Assembly (NCBI GenBank): GCA_024693365.1
Contig: JAILLF010000030.1
Coordinates: 109,276-173,275, forward strand
Direction of reading: 5' to 3'
From: Acetatifactor sp.
GTDB lineage: Bacteria > Bacillota > Clostridia > Lachnospirales > Lachnospiraceae
DNA length: 64,000 nucleotides
Each line of letters starts with the position of its first letter. Position 1 is the stretch's first letter. Made by a program: the position numbers and the translations under genes. This document shows positions 1 through 9,422 of this stretch, piece after piece. The notes under the pieces were generated by a model. That model saw nothing but the letters and a program-made list of their open reading frames with translations. It did not search any database and was not told the DNA's origin.

Positions 1-1
1 A

Positions 2-127
2 CCGTTCCACGTGGGCGTGCAGTTCCATCCGGAGTTTAAGAGCAGACCGAATAAGCCTCATCCGCTTTTTAACGGATTTATCGGAGCGGCATTAAAAAGA
101 TCCGTGGAAGAAGGGCGACAGGCATGA
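2..127 (+). CDS. pyrG: CTP synthase, C-terminal end (partial)
   Basis: Last 41 codons of a gene that begins before the window. The translation carries [10 protein letters not shown] followed by NKPHPLF and GFI, the C-terminal signature of the class I glutamine amidotransferase domain of CTP synthase; the His and Glu of QFHPE are the family's catalytic pair. CTP synthase converts UTP to CTP with glutamine nitrogen. Its stop (125-127) overlaps the purF start by the ATGA arrangement, so the two nucleotide genes are probably co-transcribed and translationally coupled. Confidence 0.93.
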   Translation, partial: PFHVGVQFHPEFKSRPNKPHPLFNGFIGAALKRSVEEGRQA

Positions 128-1557
128 GAAGAAATGACGAAAAGCTTCATGAGGAATGTGGCGTGTTTGGCATCTTTTCACCTAAGCCATACAAAATTGC
201 CAATGACGTTTACTATGGCCTTTACGCCCTGCAGCATCGCGGGCAGGAGAGCTGCGGCATTGTCGTAAATGATGACGGACTTTTCTTTTCACACAAAGAT
301 CTGGGACAGGTGAGCACGGTCTTCGACGCGGAGGAACTGTCCAAGCTTCCCGAGGGTAAGATGGCCGTAGGCCACGTGCGTTACGGAACCACCGGAGGAA
401 ACAATAGAAACAACTGCCAACCCATAGAAGTCAATCATCAAAAAGGAAAGATGGCGCTTGCCCATAACGGGAACCTGAGCAATGCCTATGAACTGCGAAA
501 TGAGTTGGAACTGTCGGGAGCCATTTTCCATTCGACTTCGGATACGGAGATCATCGCTTACGTCGTGACGAGAGAGCGCCTAAAGGCGCCATCCATCGAG
601 CAGGCCGTACTGGAGAGCATGAAATACTTGGAAGGTGCGTATTCCATAATTCTCATGTCGGCGACAAAGCTGATTGCTGCGCGGGATCCGCATGGATACA
701 GGCCTTTGTGTTACGGCCGGCGCAGCGACGGCAGTTACGTGGTCGCGTCTGAGAGCTGCGCGCTTGAGGCTGTGGGAGCAAAGCTTGTGAGGGAGCTTAG
801 GCCTGGCGAACTCCTTGTCTTTACGGATCAGGGCATTATAAAGCATACGAATCACTGCGATACGGCAAAGAAGCAAATCTGTATTTTTGAATATATTTAT
901 TTCGCGCGGCCCGACTCCGTGATCGAAGACGTGAGCGTGCATGCGGCAAGAGTCAAGGCGGGCGAAATCCTGGCGAGAGAATTCCCCGTGGAGGCTGACG
1001 TCGTCGTTGGCGTACCGGATTCCGGACTGGACGCGGCACTTGGATATTCCAGATATTCCGGAATTCCATATGGCATTGGTTTCATCAAGAATAAATACAT
1101 TGGAAGAACCTTTATTTCTCCCGGGCAGGAGGAACGTAACAACCAGGTAAAGATCAAGCTCAATCCCTTAAAGGATACGGTGGATGGGAAACGAGTGATC
1201 CTGGTGGACGATTCCATTGTCCGCGGGACAACCAGTGAGAGGATTGTGCGTCTTCTCCGGGAGGCCGGCGCGGCAGAGGTTCACGTGAGGATATCTTCGC
1301 CGCCATTTACGAATCCTTGCTATTATGGGACGGACATCGATTCCAAAGAGAACCTGATCGCCTGCCAGATGAGCATATCGGAGATTGCAAAGGAGATCGG
1401 CGCGGATTCCTTGGGATACCTTCCGATCACCACCTTAAAAGAACTGGTGGGGCATGAAGGGTACTGCGATGCATGCTTTAGCGGCAAATACGCCACTGCA
1501 ATTCCAGCCAACACGAAAAAGAACCGCTTCGAGAAACGATTGTCGGAGAGGGAATAG
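124..1557 (+). CDS. purF: Amidophosphoribosyltransferase (purine synthesis step 1)
   Basis: Makes 5-phosphoribosylamine from PRPP and glutamine. The 477-residue product has a short propeptide ending before Cys12 (EECGVFGIF), the class II amidotransferase nucleophile normally exposed by processing. The PRPP-binding motif [14 protein letters not shown] lies near residue 360. The C-terminal [11 protein letters not shown] and an internal [13 protein letters not shown] match the cysteines that bind a 4Fe-4S cluster in the Bacillus-type enzyme, so an oxygen-sensitive Fe-S form is expected. Starts inside the pyrG stop codon. A stem-loop follows at 1569-1592. Confidence 0.97.
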   Translation: MRRNDEKLHEECGVFGIFSPKPYKIANDVYYGLYALQHRGQESCGIVVNDDGLFFSHKDLGQVSTVFDAEELSKLPEGKMAVGHVRYGTTGGNNRNNCQPIEVNHQKGKMALAHNGNLSNAYELRNELELSGAIFHSTSDTEIIAYVVTRERLKAPSIEQAVLESMKYLEGAYSIILMSATKLIAARDPHGYRPLCYGRRSDGSYVVASESCALEAVGAKLVRELRPGELLVFTDQGIIKHTNHCDTAKKQICIFEYIYFARPDSVIEDVSVHAARVKAGEILAREFPVEADVVVGVPDSGLDAALGYSRYSGIPYGIGFIKNKYIGRTFISPGQEERNNQVKIKLNPLKDTVDGKRVILVDDSIVRGTTSERIVRLLREAGAAEVHVRISSPPFTNPCYYGTDIDSKENLIACQMSISEIAKEIGADSLGYLPITTLKELVGHEGYCDACFSGKYATAIPANTKKNRFEKRLSERE

Positions 1558-1568
1558 CAGGCTGGGGT

Positions 1569-1592
1569 TTGGGTCACGCCCCCGTGACCCAA
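1569..1592 (+). terminator. Stem-loop terminator, short form of an intergenic repeat
   Basis: TTGGGTCACG, loop CCCC, CGTGACCCAA: a perfect 10-bp stem followed by a T-rich stretch (1602-1608). It ends the pyrG-purF unit and resembles the stem-loops at 7438-7481 and 30749-30787. Confidence 0.7.
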
Positions 1593-1621
1593 GCCCTGGC
1601 TTATTTTTATGGCGAAAATTG

Positions 1622-1650
1622 TTGAAGTCCCCATTTGTTCATCATATAAT
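1622..1650 (+). promoter_or_regulatory. Sigma-A type promoter for the EamA transporter
   Basis: TTGAAG (1622-1627), 17-base spacer, TATAAT (1645-1650). Transcription would start near 1657, which rules out the upstream GTG at 1660 as a normally led start. Confidence 0.75.
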
Positions 1651-1694
1651 GTAAAATAGGTGCGAATTTGTGGCGAATGGACCAGGGTAGAAGG

Positions 1695-2583
1695 AATGAA
1701 ACAATATAATTCAAGGATCAAGGGAATACTGTGCATCTTGGCGGCGGCGTTTGGGTTTTCTCTGATGACGTTTTTTGTCAGACTCTCCGGCGACGTGCCG
1801 ACCATGCAAAAGGCCTTTTTCCGAAATGCATTTGCGGCGGTGATCACCGTCATTTTGCTGCTCAGAAGCGAAGATAAATTTCACGTAAAAAAGGGTAGTT
1901 GGGGAGACATAGCGCTCCGGTGTTTGTTTGGCACCAGCGGCCTGATCTGTAATTTTTATGCGATCGACAGACTTGGGATCGCGGATGCCAACATGCTGAA
2001 CAAGCTTTCTCCTTTCTTTGCCATTTTGATCTCTATTCCCGTTTTGAAGGAAAAGCCAAAGCTGATGGACGTGGCGGCAACGGTGATTGCATTTATCGGT
2101 GCACTCTTTATTATCCGGCCAGGTGGTGACGTGTCCGTCGTGCCGGCATTGATTGGCTTATATGGCGGTTTTGGCGCGGGCACTGCCTACGTGTTTGTAA
2201 GGCGGCTTGGCGGCAAGGGAGAACGCACTTCGATCATCGTTCTGTGCTTTTCCCTGTTTTCCTGTCTGGTTACGGCGCCGTTTTTGCTCTTTGATTATCA
2301 TCCCATGACGGGAAGACAGTGGCTCTGCCTGATTATGGCAGGAGTGGCGGCATCCCTTGGGCAGTTTGGCATCACGTCGGCATATAAATTTGCGCCGGCA
2401 AAGGAGATTTCCGTATTTGATTACACGCAGGTTATTTTCGCGGCGATCCTGGGCATGCTATTCTTGAATGAAACGCCCAACGCATGGAGCATTGTTGGCT
2501 ACGTGATCATTATTGGCACGGCATTCATCCGTTGGCACCACGCGCTGAAGAGATCGCATCTGGAGGCGGAAACCGGAAAATAA
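1695..2583 (+). CDS. EamA/DMT-family membrane transporter
   Basis: About 295 residues with ten hydrophobic segments in two five-segment halves, the usual layout of drug/metabolite transporter (EamA) proteins. The second half ends in the FDYTQVIFAAILGMLFLNE type signature of this family. Exporters of amino acids or metabolites are common here, but the substrate cannot be read from sequence. ATG 1695 is preferred because an in-frame GTG at 1660 lies at the predicted transcription start; the AGAAGG just upstream is very close to the ATG, so the start is not certain. Confidence 0.85.
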
Positions 2584-2617
2584 AGTTTACGCGAGACCAA
2601 CGCAGGAGGTAAAGAAT

Positions 2618-3091
2618 TTGACGCACGTAAGAAGGGCAGAAGAGAAAGACATTCCAAGAGTATTGGAGCTCCTGGTGCAGGTGGACATGGTGCATCATAA
2701 CGGCCGCCCGGATCTTTTTAAGGGGCCGGCGACGAAATATAATGCGGAGGAGCTGAAAGAGATCTTCGCAAATGATGAGACGCCGGTGTTTGTCTGCGAA
2801 AATGAGCAGGGCATAGTCCTAGGGCATGCGTTCACAATTTATAAGCAGATATTGAATGACAGCGTGCTAACGGACGTAAGAACGCTGTACGTTGATGACA
2901 TATGCGTCGACGAGAAGGCGCGCGGTCAAGGCGTAGGAAAGGCATTATACGAACACGTGGTAGAATTTGCAAAGTTGCAAGGCTTTTACAACGTGACGCT
3001 GAACGTCTGGACCTGCAACCCGTCCGCAATGAAGTTTTATGAAGCGATGGGACTGAAACCCCAAAAGATTGGCATGGAACTGATCCTGTAA
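2618..3091 (+). CDS. GNAT-family N-acetyltransferase
   Basis: 157-residue single-domain acetyltransferase. The acetyl-CoA loop is visible as DEKARGQGVGKALYEHV (R/Q-x-x-G-x-G/A) near residue 100, and the C-terminal FYEAMGLKPQ follows the family pattern. Translation starts at TTG 2618 behind a perfect AGGAGGT (2604-2610) seven bases upstream; no in-frame ATG fits. The acceptor substrate is unknown. It sits 34 bases after the transporter gene on the same strand, so the two may be co-expressed. Confidence 0.88.
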   Translation: MTHVRRAEEKDIPRVLELLVQVDMVHHNGRPDLFKGPATKYNAEELKEIFANDETPVFVCENEQGIVLGHAFTIYKQILNDSVLTDVRTLYVDDICVDEKARGQGVGKALYEHVVEFAKLQGFYNVTLNVWTCNPSAMKFYEAMGLKPQKIGMELIL

Positions 3092-3131
3092 CGCGCGTGC
3101 ACGGATGCCTGGCGGAAGGATGGGGGAACTC

Positions 3132-4310
3132 ATGAAAAAAAGGATTTATGCAGGGCTTGCGATCTGTCTGCTGCTTTTGCTTACGGGATGTGAAGCCAAG
3201 GAAAAACAGCCTGATAATTTGGACAATACGGATGCGACGGCTCCCTTTGAGGCCGTTACCATCACTCCGGAACCGGAGGAACGGCGCCTGGAAACGGTTT
3301 GGCTTTGCGCTGACACTCTGGACTTTGCCATGCAGATTCCCAAGGAACTGACGACGGAGCCTAAGAAGGAAGGGAATCTCAATTACGTGTTTGAGGGAAT
3401 CAATGATTCCCTTTCGGTTTCGTTGCAAAGATGGGACCAGGTCAGTAAGCCGGATGCCGCGGCTCTTGCGGAACTGATCACGCGAAATAACGGTCAGAAG
3501 ACGGAAATCGTAAATTGCGGGGGACGCGAACTCGTCAAGGTGGATTGGCCTCACGGTGAAGTCAATTATTATCTGCTTTCGGAGGACGGAGATGCTTACG
3601 TCTTGTGGATCACGCCTTACGTGATGCGAGATCCCGACGTATATTGGAAGGTGAAGCAGATGGAAGAAAGCATCTGCAGTATTCAGAATGTGCCAAAGGG
3701 AGAGGAGAGCGTGCGGGCGGAAGGCACGTCTTCGAAAGAACTGGATTATTACGTACTGATCGATAAGAAGCATGCCCTGCCGGAAGGTTGGGAGGAGAAC
3801 CTGGATCTGGTTTCCATGGTCAATTCCGTCGGAGATACGGTTCGGGCCGAACGTACGGCATACAAGGCATATTTGGAACTGAAAGCTGACCTTTTGGAAA
3901 ACGAAGGGATCGACGTGGACTTGGATTCCGCATACAGGAGCGTAGCCTACCAACAGGAGATCATGGACCGCTTTACGGAAAAGTATGGCGCGGCATATGC
4001 GAAGAGAACCGTGGCGACGCCCGGGTATTCCGAGCATCATACGGGACTTGCGCTCGATCTGTATTTTCGGTTGGACGGCGTGGAGGTGTATGAGAACGAG
4101 GATCTGGTAAAGTATCCAGAGGTGTGGAAAAGGATTCACGCCAGACTTGCGGATCACGGGTTTATTCTCCGATATCCCGGAAGAACGGACGGAACCGTGG
4201 ATTATACTTATGAACCGTGGCATATTCGCTACGTTGGCAGCGCAGAAGCGGCAAAAGAGATTATGGCAATGCCGGCCTTTTCTTTTGAAGACTGGCTGGC
4301 AGCGCGTTAG
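3132..4310 (+). CDS. D-alanyl-D-alanine carboxypeptidase, VanY-like lipoprotein
   Basis: A 392-residue secreted lipoprotein: Lys-rich start, hydrophobic core, lipobox LLTGC at about residue 20. The C-terminal half is an M15B (VanY) zinc peptidase domain: SAYRSVAYQQ, then GYSEHHTGLALDL with the His/Asp zinc ligands, then EPWHIRYVG with the third His. Such enzymes trim the terminal D-Ala of peptidoglycan stem peptides outside the membrane. The middle ~170 residues resemble no domain I recognise. Start ATG 3132 is chosen over 3105 because it gives a clean signal peptide behind GGGGGA. Confidence 0.9.
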   Translation: MKKRIYAGLAICLLLLLTGCEAKEKQPDNLDNTDATAPFEAVTITPEPEERRLETVWLCADTLDFAMQIPKELTTEPKKEGNLNYVFEGINDSLSVSLQRWDQVSKPDAAALAELITRNNGQKTEIVNCGGRELVKVDWPHGEVNYYLLSEDGDAYVLWITPYVMRDPDVYWKVKQMEESICSIQNVPKGEESVRAEGTSSKELDYYVLIDKKHALPEGWEENLDLVSMVNSVGDTVRAERTAYKAYLELKADLLENEGIDVDLDSAYRSVAYQQEIMDRFTEKYGAAYAKRTVATPGYSEHHTGLALDLYFRLDGVEVYENEDLVKYPEVWKRIHARLADHGFILRYPGRTDGTVDYTYEPWHIRYVGSAEAAKEIMAMPAFSFEDWLAAR

Positions 4311-4332
4311 AAGACTTTAATGAGGGAAGCTT

Positions 4333-5424
4333 ATGTGGATGATGGTCATGAGCGCATTTGCGCTGGGTTTTCTTGTCGGGATTGCCTACCTTACGGTAGC
4401 CGTGGCGAGATTTGGTTTGATTAAAAGGATGGCAGGCAAGAGGAAATTTCTAGGTTACGTCATTTCCTTCCTGATTCTGGCCGCACTGACGGTTTTGGCA
4501 GGCTTTGTTTTTTCTGCGATCAATGCCGTGATTATAGGGCTCCATTTTGTCTTTTTCTTCCTGCTGTTTGACGTTCTGGGAAAGATCTTTGGGAAGCGCA
4601 TTCCCAAAACGAAGGTTTACTGGCAGGGATGGCTTGCGGTTCTTACTTCGGTAATCTATCTTGTCGCTGGATATTTTTTATGCAATCACGTATGGCAGAA
4701 GGATTACGTGCTTCAGACAAAGAAGCAGGTTGGCGTGATCAGGATCGCAATGATTGCAGACATTCATTTGGGGACGACGTTTGACGCGGAAGGTTTTGAG
4801 AAGCACTTACGGACGATTCAGGAACAAGATCCTGACCTCCTTTTGATCGCGGGAGATTTTGTCGATGATTCGACGAAGAGGGATGATTTTGAAAAGGCCT
4901 GTGAGGCACTTGGGAGGATGAACCTTCGGCATGGCATATGGTATGCCTATGGAAATCATGATCCGGGATATTACGGAGGACGTGATTTTAACAAGAAAGA
5001 CATACGGCAAATTCTTGAAAAAAATGGAGTTCGCGTTTTGGAGGATGAGTACGTCCTCGTGGATGACAGATATTACGTCGCAGGGCGGCGCGACTGCTAT
5101 GACTCCCAGCGGAAGGACATAAACGAGTTTTTGTCCGGCATTGACGAGAGCAAGTACGTCATTGTCATCAACCACGAACCGAATGATTACGAGAGAGAGG
5201 TAACGTCGGCGGCTGATCTTGTGGTTTCCGGGCATACCCACGGCGGACAGCTGGTGCCGTGGACAATCTTGAGCAGGATTGTACGCGTGGATGATCTTGT
5301 TTACGGTCACGTTAGACGGGGCAACGTGGATTTTATCGTGACCTCCGGCATTTCAGACTGGGAGATTCCTTTTAAGACAGGCACGTGGTCGGAGTACGTG
5401 ATCATCACCGTGGAAGGAAACTAA
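4333..5424 (+). CDS. Membrane-anchored metallophosphoesterase
   Basis: 363 residues. The first ~125 carry four hydrophobic segments, the rest is a calcineurin-like phosphoesterase with its metal motifs in order: DIHLG (DxH), GDFVDD, GNHD, an isolated His in INHEPND, and GHTHGGQ. This resembles the YkuE/YaeI family found at the cell surface or membrane in Firmicutes; the substrate (lipid, nucleotide or wall polymer) is not determinable. It follows the VanY-like gene by 22 bases and is probably in the same transcript. Confidence 0.9.
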   Translation: MWMMVMSAFALGFLVGIAYLTVAVARFGLIKRMAGKRKFLGYVISFLILAALTVLAGFVFSAINAVIIGLHFVFFFLLFDVLGKIFGKRIPKTKVYWQGWLAVLTSVIYLVAGYFLCNHVWQKDYVLQTKKQVGVIRIAMIADIHLGTTFDAEGFEKHLRTIQEQDPDLLLIAGDFVDDSTKRDDFEKACEALGRMNLRHGIWYAYGNHDPGYYGGRDFNKKDIRQILEKNGVRVLEDEYVLVDDRYYVAGRRDCYDSQRKDINEFLSGIDESKYVIVINHEPNDYEREVTSAADLVVSGHTHGGQLVPWTILSRIVRVDDLVYGHVRRGNVDFIVTSGISDWEIPFKTGTWSEYVIITVEGN

Positions 5425-5427
5425 TAC

Positions 5428-5456
5428 TATACAAACGAGCGGAAAAATGCTATAAT
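5428..5456 (+). promoter_or_regulatory. Promoter for the EAL-domain gene
   Basis: TATACA (5428-5433), 17-base spacer, TATAAT (5451-5456), about 50 bases before the start codon. Confidence 0.55.
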
Positions 5457-5505
5457 TCATTGTTGCAGACAGTAAAATAAAAGAGTTGAGAGAAGCGAAA
5501 GAACT

Positions 5506-7422
5506 ATGGGTTTACATTTTTATTTCGACAATTATTCCCCTGCGGGAGACATATTGGTGATGGCCATCAGCCTCGTGATCTTCGTGTTGCTTTCTGCATC
5601 CTACGTAAACAGGTCTAAGGTATTTGGAGTGTATTTGACCATCGTTTCTTTCACGTTTATGGCTGCATTGACAAACGTGATTAGTCATAATTTATATGAG
5701 TTTGTCGAGGGCGTTAACCGTTTAGTGCCTTTTTGGATGAATATTGGATATCATGCAATTCTGTATGCCATTTTATTATTGTACGTGATTTACGTTACGG
5801 AGGTTATGCGGCTGGAAGGTGACAAAAAACGTTTAACGATCGGCATCGGTCTCGTCACGTTTTTTATCGTTAATGCAGCGGACGTCGCAATAACCCTGCA
5901 GGACAACGGATTCCGCGTGAATGAGGAGAGTGTGTCCATCAGCGGAAAGAGTACGTTCACGTATGGATACCTGGCCTTCGTTATTTTGATCGTGATTTTG
6001 CTCATGACGTACCGAAAAAGAATCTATCAAAGAGTGATGATGGGCTTTTACGGAACCATGATGATTTCGTTTTTGCTCATATTCATGCAGGGAAGATTGG
6101 GCAATACTTCTCTTACGGTAGGTACGTTTTTGTTGCCATCCATCGCCATGTTGTATCTGGTCCATTCCAATCCCTACGATCTTGAGATCGGTTCCATCAA
6201 TTCAAAGGGCCTTGAGGACACGGTCAGCTATTACTATGAAAAGGGAGTTCCCATGATCGTGGTGAGCCTTTTCCTTCCTGACTTTGAGGTGGACGGGAAA
6301 AAGCTTTCGAAGGAGCTGCAGGAAACGATCCGCAGGTTCGCAAGTGCGTATTTCCGAGGATGCGTATTGTTCCAGATAAGTAACGGTCACGTTATCTTTA
6401 TTGCGAAGAAGAGTCTGAACGTGAATTACAAGCAAAAACTAAAGGCAATGATCGAGGCCTTTCACGCAGAATATGAAAAGTTTCGCTATGATTACAAGAT
6501 TATTGTGGGAGATTCCGTCGAGAAGATCAGCAGAAAAAATGAATACATCCGCTTTATCAAAAGCATTCAACAGCACATGAAGATGAATGACATTCACGTG
6601 ATCAAGGAAAAGGACGTCAGTCTGTATGAAGAGTACGAGAATCTTCTTGATGAACTGAATGACATATGCAAGAAAGGGAATCTAAATGACAAGCGGGTAC
6701 TTGCCTATTGTCAGCCTGTCTATAATTTAAAGACGGAAAAATATGATACGGCGGAAGCGTTGATGCGATTGGATCTTCCAAAACGAGGGATCATTTATCC
6801 GGAACAGTTTATTCCCATAGCGGAGGAAAACGGTTTGATCCATGAACTTACAAAGATCATGCTTTATAAGACCTGTGACGAGATTGGCAAGCTGATTCAT
6901 GAAGGATATGAATTGAACCGTGTGTCTGTCAACGTTTCCATTACGGAAATGCATGACCTGTCCTTTGTGGATGACGTATTTGCGATCATCCGCGACAGCA
7001 GCGTGCCGGATGACAAGATCGCGATTGAGATCACGGAATCCCAGACGGAGCATGATTTCGTCGTGGTAAAGGATAAGATTAACGAGCTCCGCGAGCGGGG
7101 CATCCGGATTTATCTGGATGATTTTGGAACGGGATATTCCAACATGGAGAGGATTTTGGAGCTCCCCTTTGACATTATCAAGTTTGATAAGTCTCTCGTG
7201 GTTGCTTCGGAAGGAAATGAGCGGTCGGAAAAGATGGTTGGCAGCCTTGCAAACATGTTCGCTTCCTTAGAGTTTTCCGTATTATATGAAGGCGTGGAGA
7301 CGGACGGGGACGAGAAACGCTGCACGGACATGTGCGCATCCTATCTGCAGGGATATAAGTATTCCCGTCCCATCCCGATCTCGGAACTGCGTAACTATTT
7401 TGTAAAACGTGCATGGAGATAA
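5506..7422 (+). CDS. Membrane EAL-domain protein (cyclic-di-GMP phosphodiesterase)
   Basis: 638 residues. Residues 1-230 hold about seven transmembrane helices, like a 7TM sensory module. Residues ~245-360 look like a degenerate GGDEF-fold region with no GGDEF signature. The C-terminal ~250 residues are an EAL domain: EALMRL, ITES, DDFGTGYSN, IKFDKSLV, YEGVET and LQGYKYSRP retain the metal- and substrate-binding residues, so hydrolysis of c-di-GMP to pGpG is expected. No neighbour suggests its target. A strong stem-loop terminator follows. Confidence 0.92.
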   Translation: MGLHFYFDNYSPAGDILVMAISLVIFVLLSASYVNRSKVFGVYLTIVSFTFMAALTNVISHNLYEFVEGVNRLVPFWMNIGYHAILYAILLLYVIYVTEVMRLEGDKKRLTIGIGLVTFFIVNAADVAITLQDNGFRVNEESVSISGKSTFTYGYLAFVILIVILLMTYRKRIYQRVMMGFYGTMMISFLLIFMQGRLGNTSLTVGTFLLPSIAMLYLVHSNPYDLEIGSINSKGLEDTVSYYYEKGVPMIVVSLFLPDFEVDGKKLSKELQETIRRFASAYFRGCVLFQISNGHVIFIAKKSLNVNYKQKLKAMIEAFHAEYEKFRYDYKIIVGDSVEKISRKNEYIRFIKSIQQHMKMNDIHVIKEKDVSLYEEYENLLDELNDICKKGNLNDKRVLAYCQPVYNLKTEKYDTAEALMRLDLPKRGIIYPEQFIPIAEENGLIHELTKIMLYKTCDEIGKLIHEGYELNRVSVNVSITEMHDLSFVDDVFAIIRDSSVPDDKIAIEITESQTEHDFVVVKDKINELRERGIRIYLDDFGTGYSNMERILELPFDIIKFDKSLVVASEGNERSEKMVGSLANMFASLEFSVLYEGVETDGDEKRCTDMCASYLQGYKYSRPIPISELRNYFVKRAWR

Positions 7423-7437
7423 AAGTATCTGGTTTAT

Positions 7438-7490
7438 TTGGGTCAGGGGGACGTGTCTAGTGACGCGTTCCCCTGACCCAATTTTTTCTG
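7438..7490 (+). terminator. Terminator formed by a long GGGTCAGGGG-type stem-loop
   Basis: TTGGGTCAGGGG (7438-7449) pairs exactly with CCCCTGACCCAA (7470-7481); the interior ACGTGTC-tagt-GACGCGT adds more pairs; TTTTTT follows at 7483. The same sequence core recurs at 8044, 29573 and 30749. Confidence 0.85.
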
Positions 7491-7510
7491 ATGCTTAAAT
7501 TATTACAATA

Positions 7511-7543
7511 CCTATTGACATAGTAGGAAAATGGAAGTATGAT
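7511..7543 (+). promoter_or_regulatory. Promoter with putative Rrf2 operator over the -35 box
   Basis: TTGACA (7515-7520), 17-base spacer, TATGAT (7538-7543). The -35 is embedded in CCTATTGACATAGTAGG (7511-7527), an inverted repeat with CCTA/TAGG ends found at three further sulfur-gene promoters here. It precedes an Rrf2 regulator, so autoregulation is likely. Confidence 0.8.
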
Positions 7544-7572
7544 GGTTTTATTCTGGAAAGGAGGGACGGATC

Positions 7573-8019
7573 ATGATCGTTTCAACAAGGGTAGAATATG
7601 GCGTCATGGCACTTTTGGACATTGCAATCCATTCGGAAAACGGAATCAGCGTTTCGACTGCAGAGATTTCAGAGAGACAAAATGTTTCTCAAAAATATTT
7701 GGAACAGATATTGCCGCTTCTGCGTCAGGCGGGCTTGATCCGTGCGCAAAAAGGCTTGCGGGGAGGCTATCGCTTATCACGGCCTGCCGCAAACGTAAAG
7801 CTTTCTGAGGTGATCAATGCGTTGGATGCGGACATTCTGGCAGACATGGAACCTGTGGAAGAAGGGCGCGCGGGCGCGCTTCGCTGTTGCATTAACGAAT
7901 GCCTTTGGGTGAGATTGAATGGACTTCTTCGGGAGTATGCGGAGAAAGTAACGCTGGCAGAATTCCTTGCGGAATGCAAGGGAAAAACTTCCGGCAGCTG
8001 GGATATGTACGTAATCTAA
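7573..8019 (+). CDS. Rrf2-family transcriptional regulator 1 (CymR-like candidate)
   Basis: 148 residues, normal length for Rrf2 proteins. N-terminal winged helix with the family wing RAQKGLRGGYRLSRP and helix NVSQKYLEQILPLLRQAGLI. The C-terminal half has RCCINECLW instead of the spaced three-cysteine Fe-S motif of IscR, so it may sense a protein partner or a small molecule, as CymR does together with CysK in Bacillus. Its own promoter carries the box shared with cysteine genes, which makes it one of two candidates for the regulon's repressor. Start ATG 7573 follows GGAGGG. Confidence 0.88.
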   Translation: MIVSTRVEYGVMALLDIAIHSENGISVSTAEISERQNVSQKYLEQILPLLRQAGLIRAQKGLRGGYRLSRPAANVKLSEVINALDADILADMEPVEEGRAGALRCCINECLWVRLNGLLREYAEKVTLAEFLAECKGKTSGSWDMYVI

Positions 8020-8043
8020 CCAGGTTATGGTTGGGGCGGGATT

Positions 8044-8059
8044 GGGTCAGGGGGACGTG
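8044..8059 (+). repeat. Half copy of the intergenic GGGTCAGGGGGACGTG repeat
   Basis: GGGTCAGGGGGACGTG is identical to the left arm of the element at 7440-7455, without its right arm. It lies between regulator and hydrolase genes and cannot form the terminator stem. Confidence 0.7.
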
Positions 8060-8062
8060 GCG

Positions 8063-8091
8063 TTGACTGGATTAAAGTAAAACGTTATACT
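8063..8091 (+). promoter_or_regulatory. Promoter for the serine hydrolase gene
   Basis: TTGACT (8063-8068), 17-base spacer, TATACT (8086-8091). It begins right after the half repeat. Confidence 0.7.
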
Positions 8092-8145
8092 TACAATGGA
8101 CATAGGTATTTCTTTCATATAAAAATCATTGTGGGGAGGCGTTTT

Positions 8146-9315
8146 ATGAAGGATTTTTCAAGATTGGACAATTTGCTGAAGGGCTTTGTTGAGCAGGGAA
8201 CGAATCCGGGCTGCGCGGTAGCGATCATGCAGGGAGATGAAATGATCTACCACGGGGAAGCGGGATACGCGGACGTGGAATCCGGGAAGAAGGTGGACGT
8301 CCACAGCATGTTCAGTCAGGCTTCCACGACGAAGCTGTTTACGTATGCCATTCTTGGCATGATCTACGAAGAAGGAAAGTTTCTTTTCAGTGATCCGCTA
8401 TATTATTATCTGCCAGAGTGGAAGAATACGCAGAAATACGTCATGCGTCCAAATGGGGAGATTGTCACGGAGCCGCTGGAAAAGCCGATCACCATTCGGG
8501 ATGCGGTTGCAATGACGTGTGGCCTTCCGTATTGCATGGTGCCGTCAGCAAATCCGACGACGCCGACGCTGGCTGCAATGAGCCGACAGATGGCGGAGCT
8601 TCTAAAGAAGGGGCCCAGCACCATCGCGGAGGAGGTGCGCGTCATGGCGAACGCGCCCGTGATGTTTGAGCCGGGGTCTCACTGGCAGTATGGTTTTGGC
8701 TCCGAAATTACGGGCGTTCTTGTCGAGACGTTCGAGGGGAAGCCGCTGCGGGAGGTCTTTCGGGATCGCCTCATTGATCCCTTGGAGCTTGAGGATGCAG
8801 ATACGTTTGCTCGCCCTTGGAATCAGGACCGTATTGTGACGAATTACGCAAAGAAAGGTCTCGGACAGTTTGAGAGGGCAACGGATTTCTCGGCGCTGGA
8901 TCCGGAAAGCGTGCCTGCGGGTGCCCGTCCGAACCTTCTCATCAGTGCGCATGACTTTGCGGTATTCATGCAGATGCTGGCTAATGGTGGTACGTATAAG
9001 GGGAAGAAATTTCTGGGCAGCGGCACGGTTGCGATGCTTCATGAAAATCAGCTTGGGCCTGCTCAGATGGCTGATTTTGAGAATGATTATCTGGCTGGCT
9101 ATGGTTATGGACTGGGCTTTCGGACGCTTCTTACGCAAAAATACGGTCACAACGGCCATCTGGGAGACTTTGGCTGGACCGGAGGCACCGGCATTTGGGT
9201 GGAAGCGGATCCCGTCGCAAAGTTTTCCGTCGCATACATGCATAACATGCGCCCGAACGAGGAACTGTATCATCATCACAGGGTGCGAGCGGTAGTAAAT
9301 GGAATCATGCTGTAA
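8146..9315 (+). CDS. Beta-lactamase-fold serine hydrolase (class C/EstB-like)
   Basis: 389 residues. The nucleophile motif SxxK is seen as STTK in SQASTTKLFTYA near residue 60; WQYGFGSEITG supplies the Tyr of the second motif; HNGHLGDFGWTGGTG is the third, typical of the class C-like esterase/peptidase group rather than of true beta-lactamases. No signal peptide, so cytoplasmic. The group contains esterases, D-amino-acid peptidases and proteins of unknown role; the substrate is open. ATG 8146 is chosen over 8131 because GGGAGG sits eight bases upstream of it. Confidence 0.88.
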   Translation: MKDFSRLDNLLKGFVEQGTNPGCAVAIMQGDEMIYHGEAGYADVESGKKVDVHSMFSQASTTKLFTYAILGMIYEEGKFLFSDPLYYYLPEWKNTQKYVMRPNGEIVTEPLEKPITIRDAVAMTCGLPYCMVPSANPTTPTLAAMSRQMAELLKKGPSTIAEEVRVMANAPVMFEPGSHWQYGFGSEITGVLVETFEGKPLREVFRDRLIDPLELEDADTFARPWNQDRIVTNYAKKGLGQFERATDFSALDPESVPAGARPNLLISAHDFAVFMQMLANGGTYKGKKFLGSGTVAMLHENQLGPAQMADFENDYLAGYGYGLGFRTLLTQKYGHNGHLGDFGWTGGTGIWVEADPVAKFSVAYMHNMRPNEELYHHHRVRAVVNGIML

Positions 9316-9422
9316 GCGGGAGCTGGCAGGAGACGGAAGCTTGCCGAAAGTGCAAGACGTATGGAAAGTGATGGAAGGAAAATGCAGGAAGGAAAATGCT
9401 GGAAAAAGAAAAGGCCAGGCGG

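Noticed and set aside
2832..4223. 463-codon minus-strand frame across the GNAT and VanY-like genes
   Set aside because: It crosses two clearly coding plus-strand genes and has no recognisable domain.
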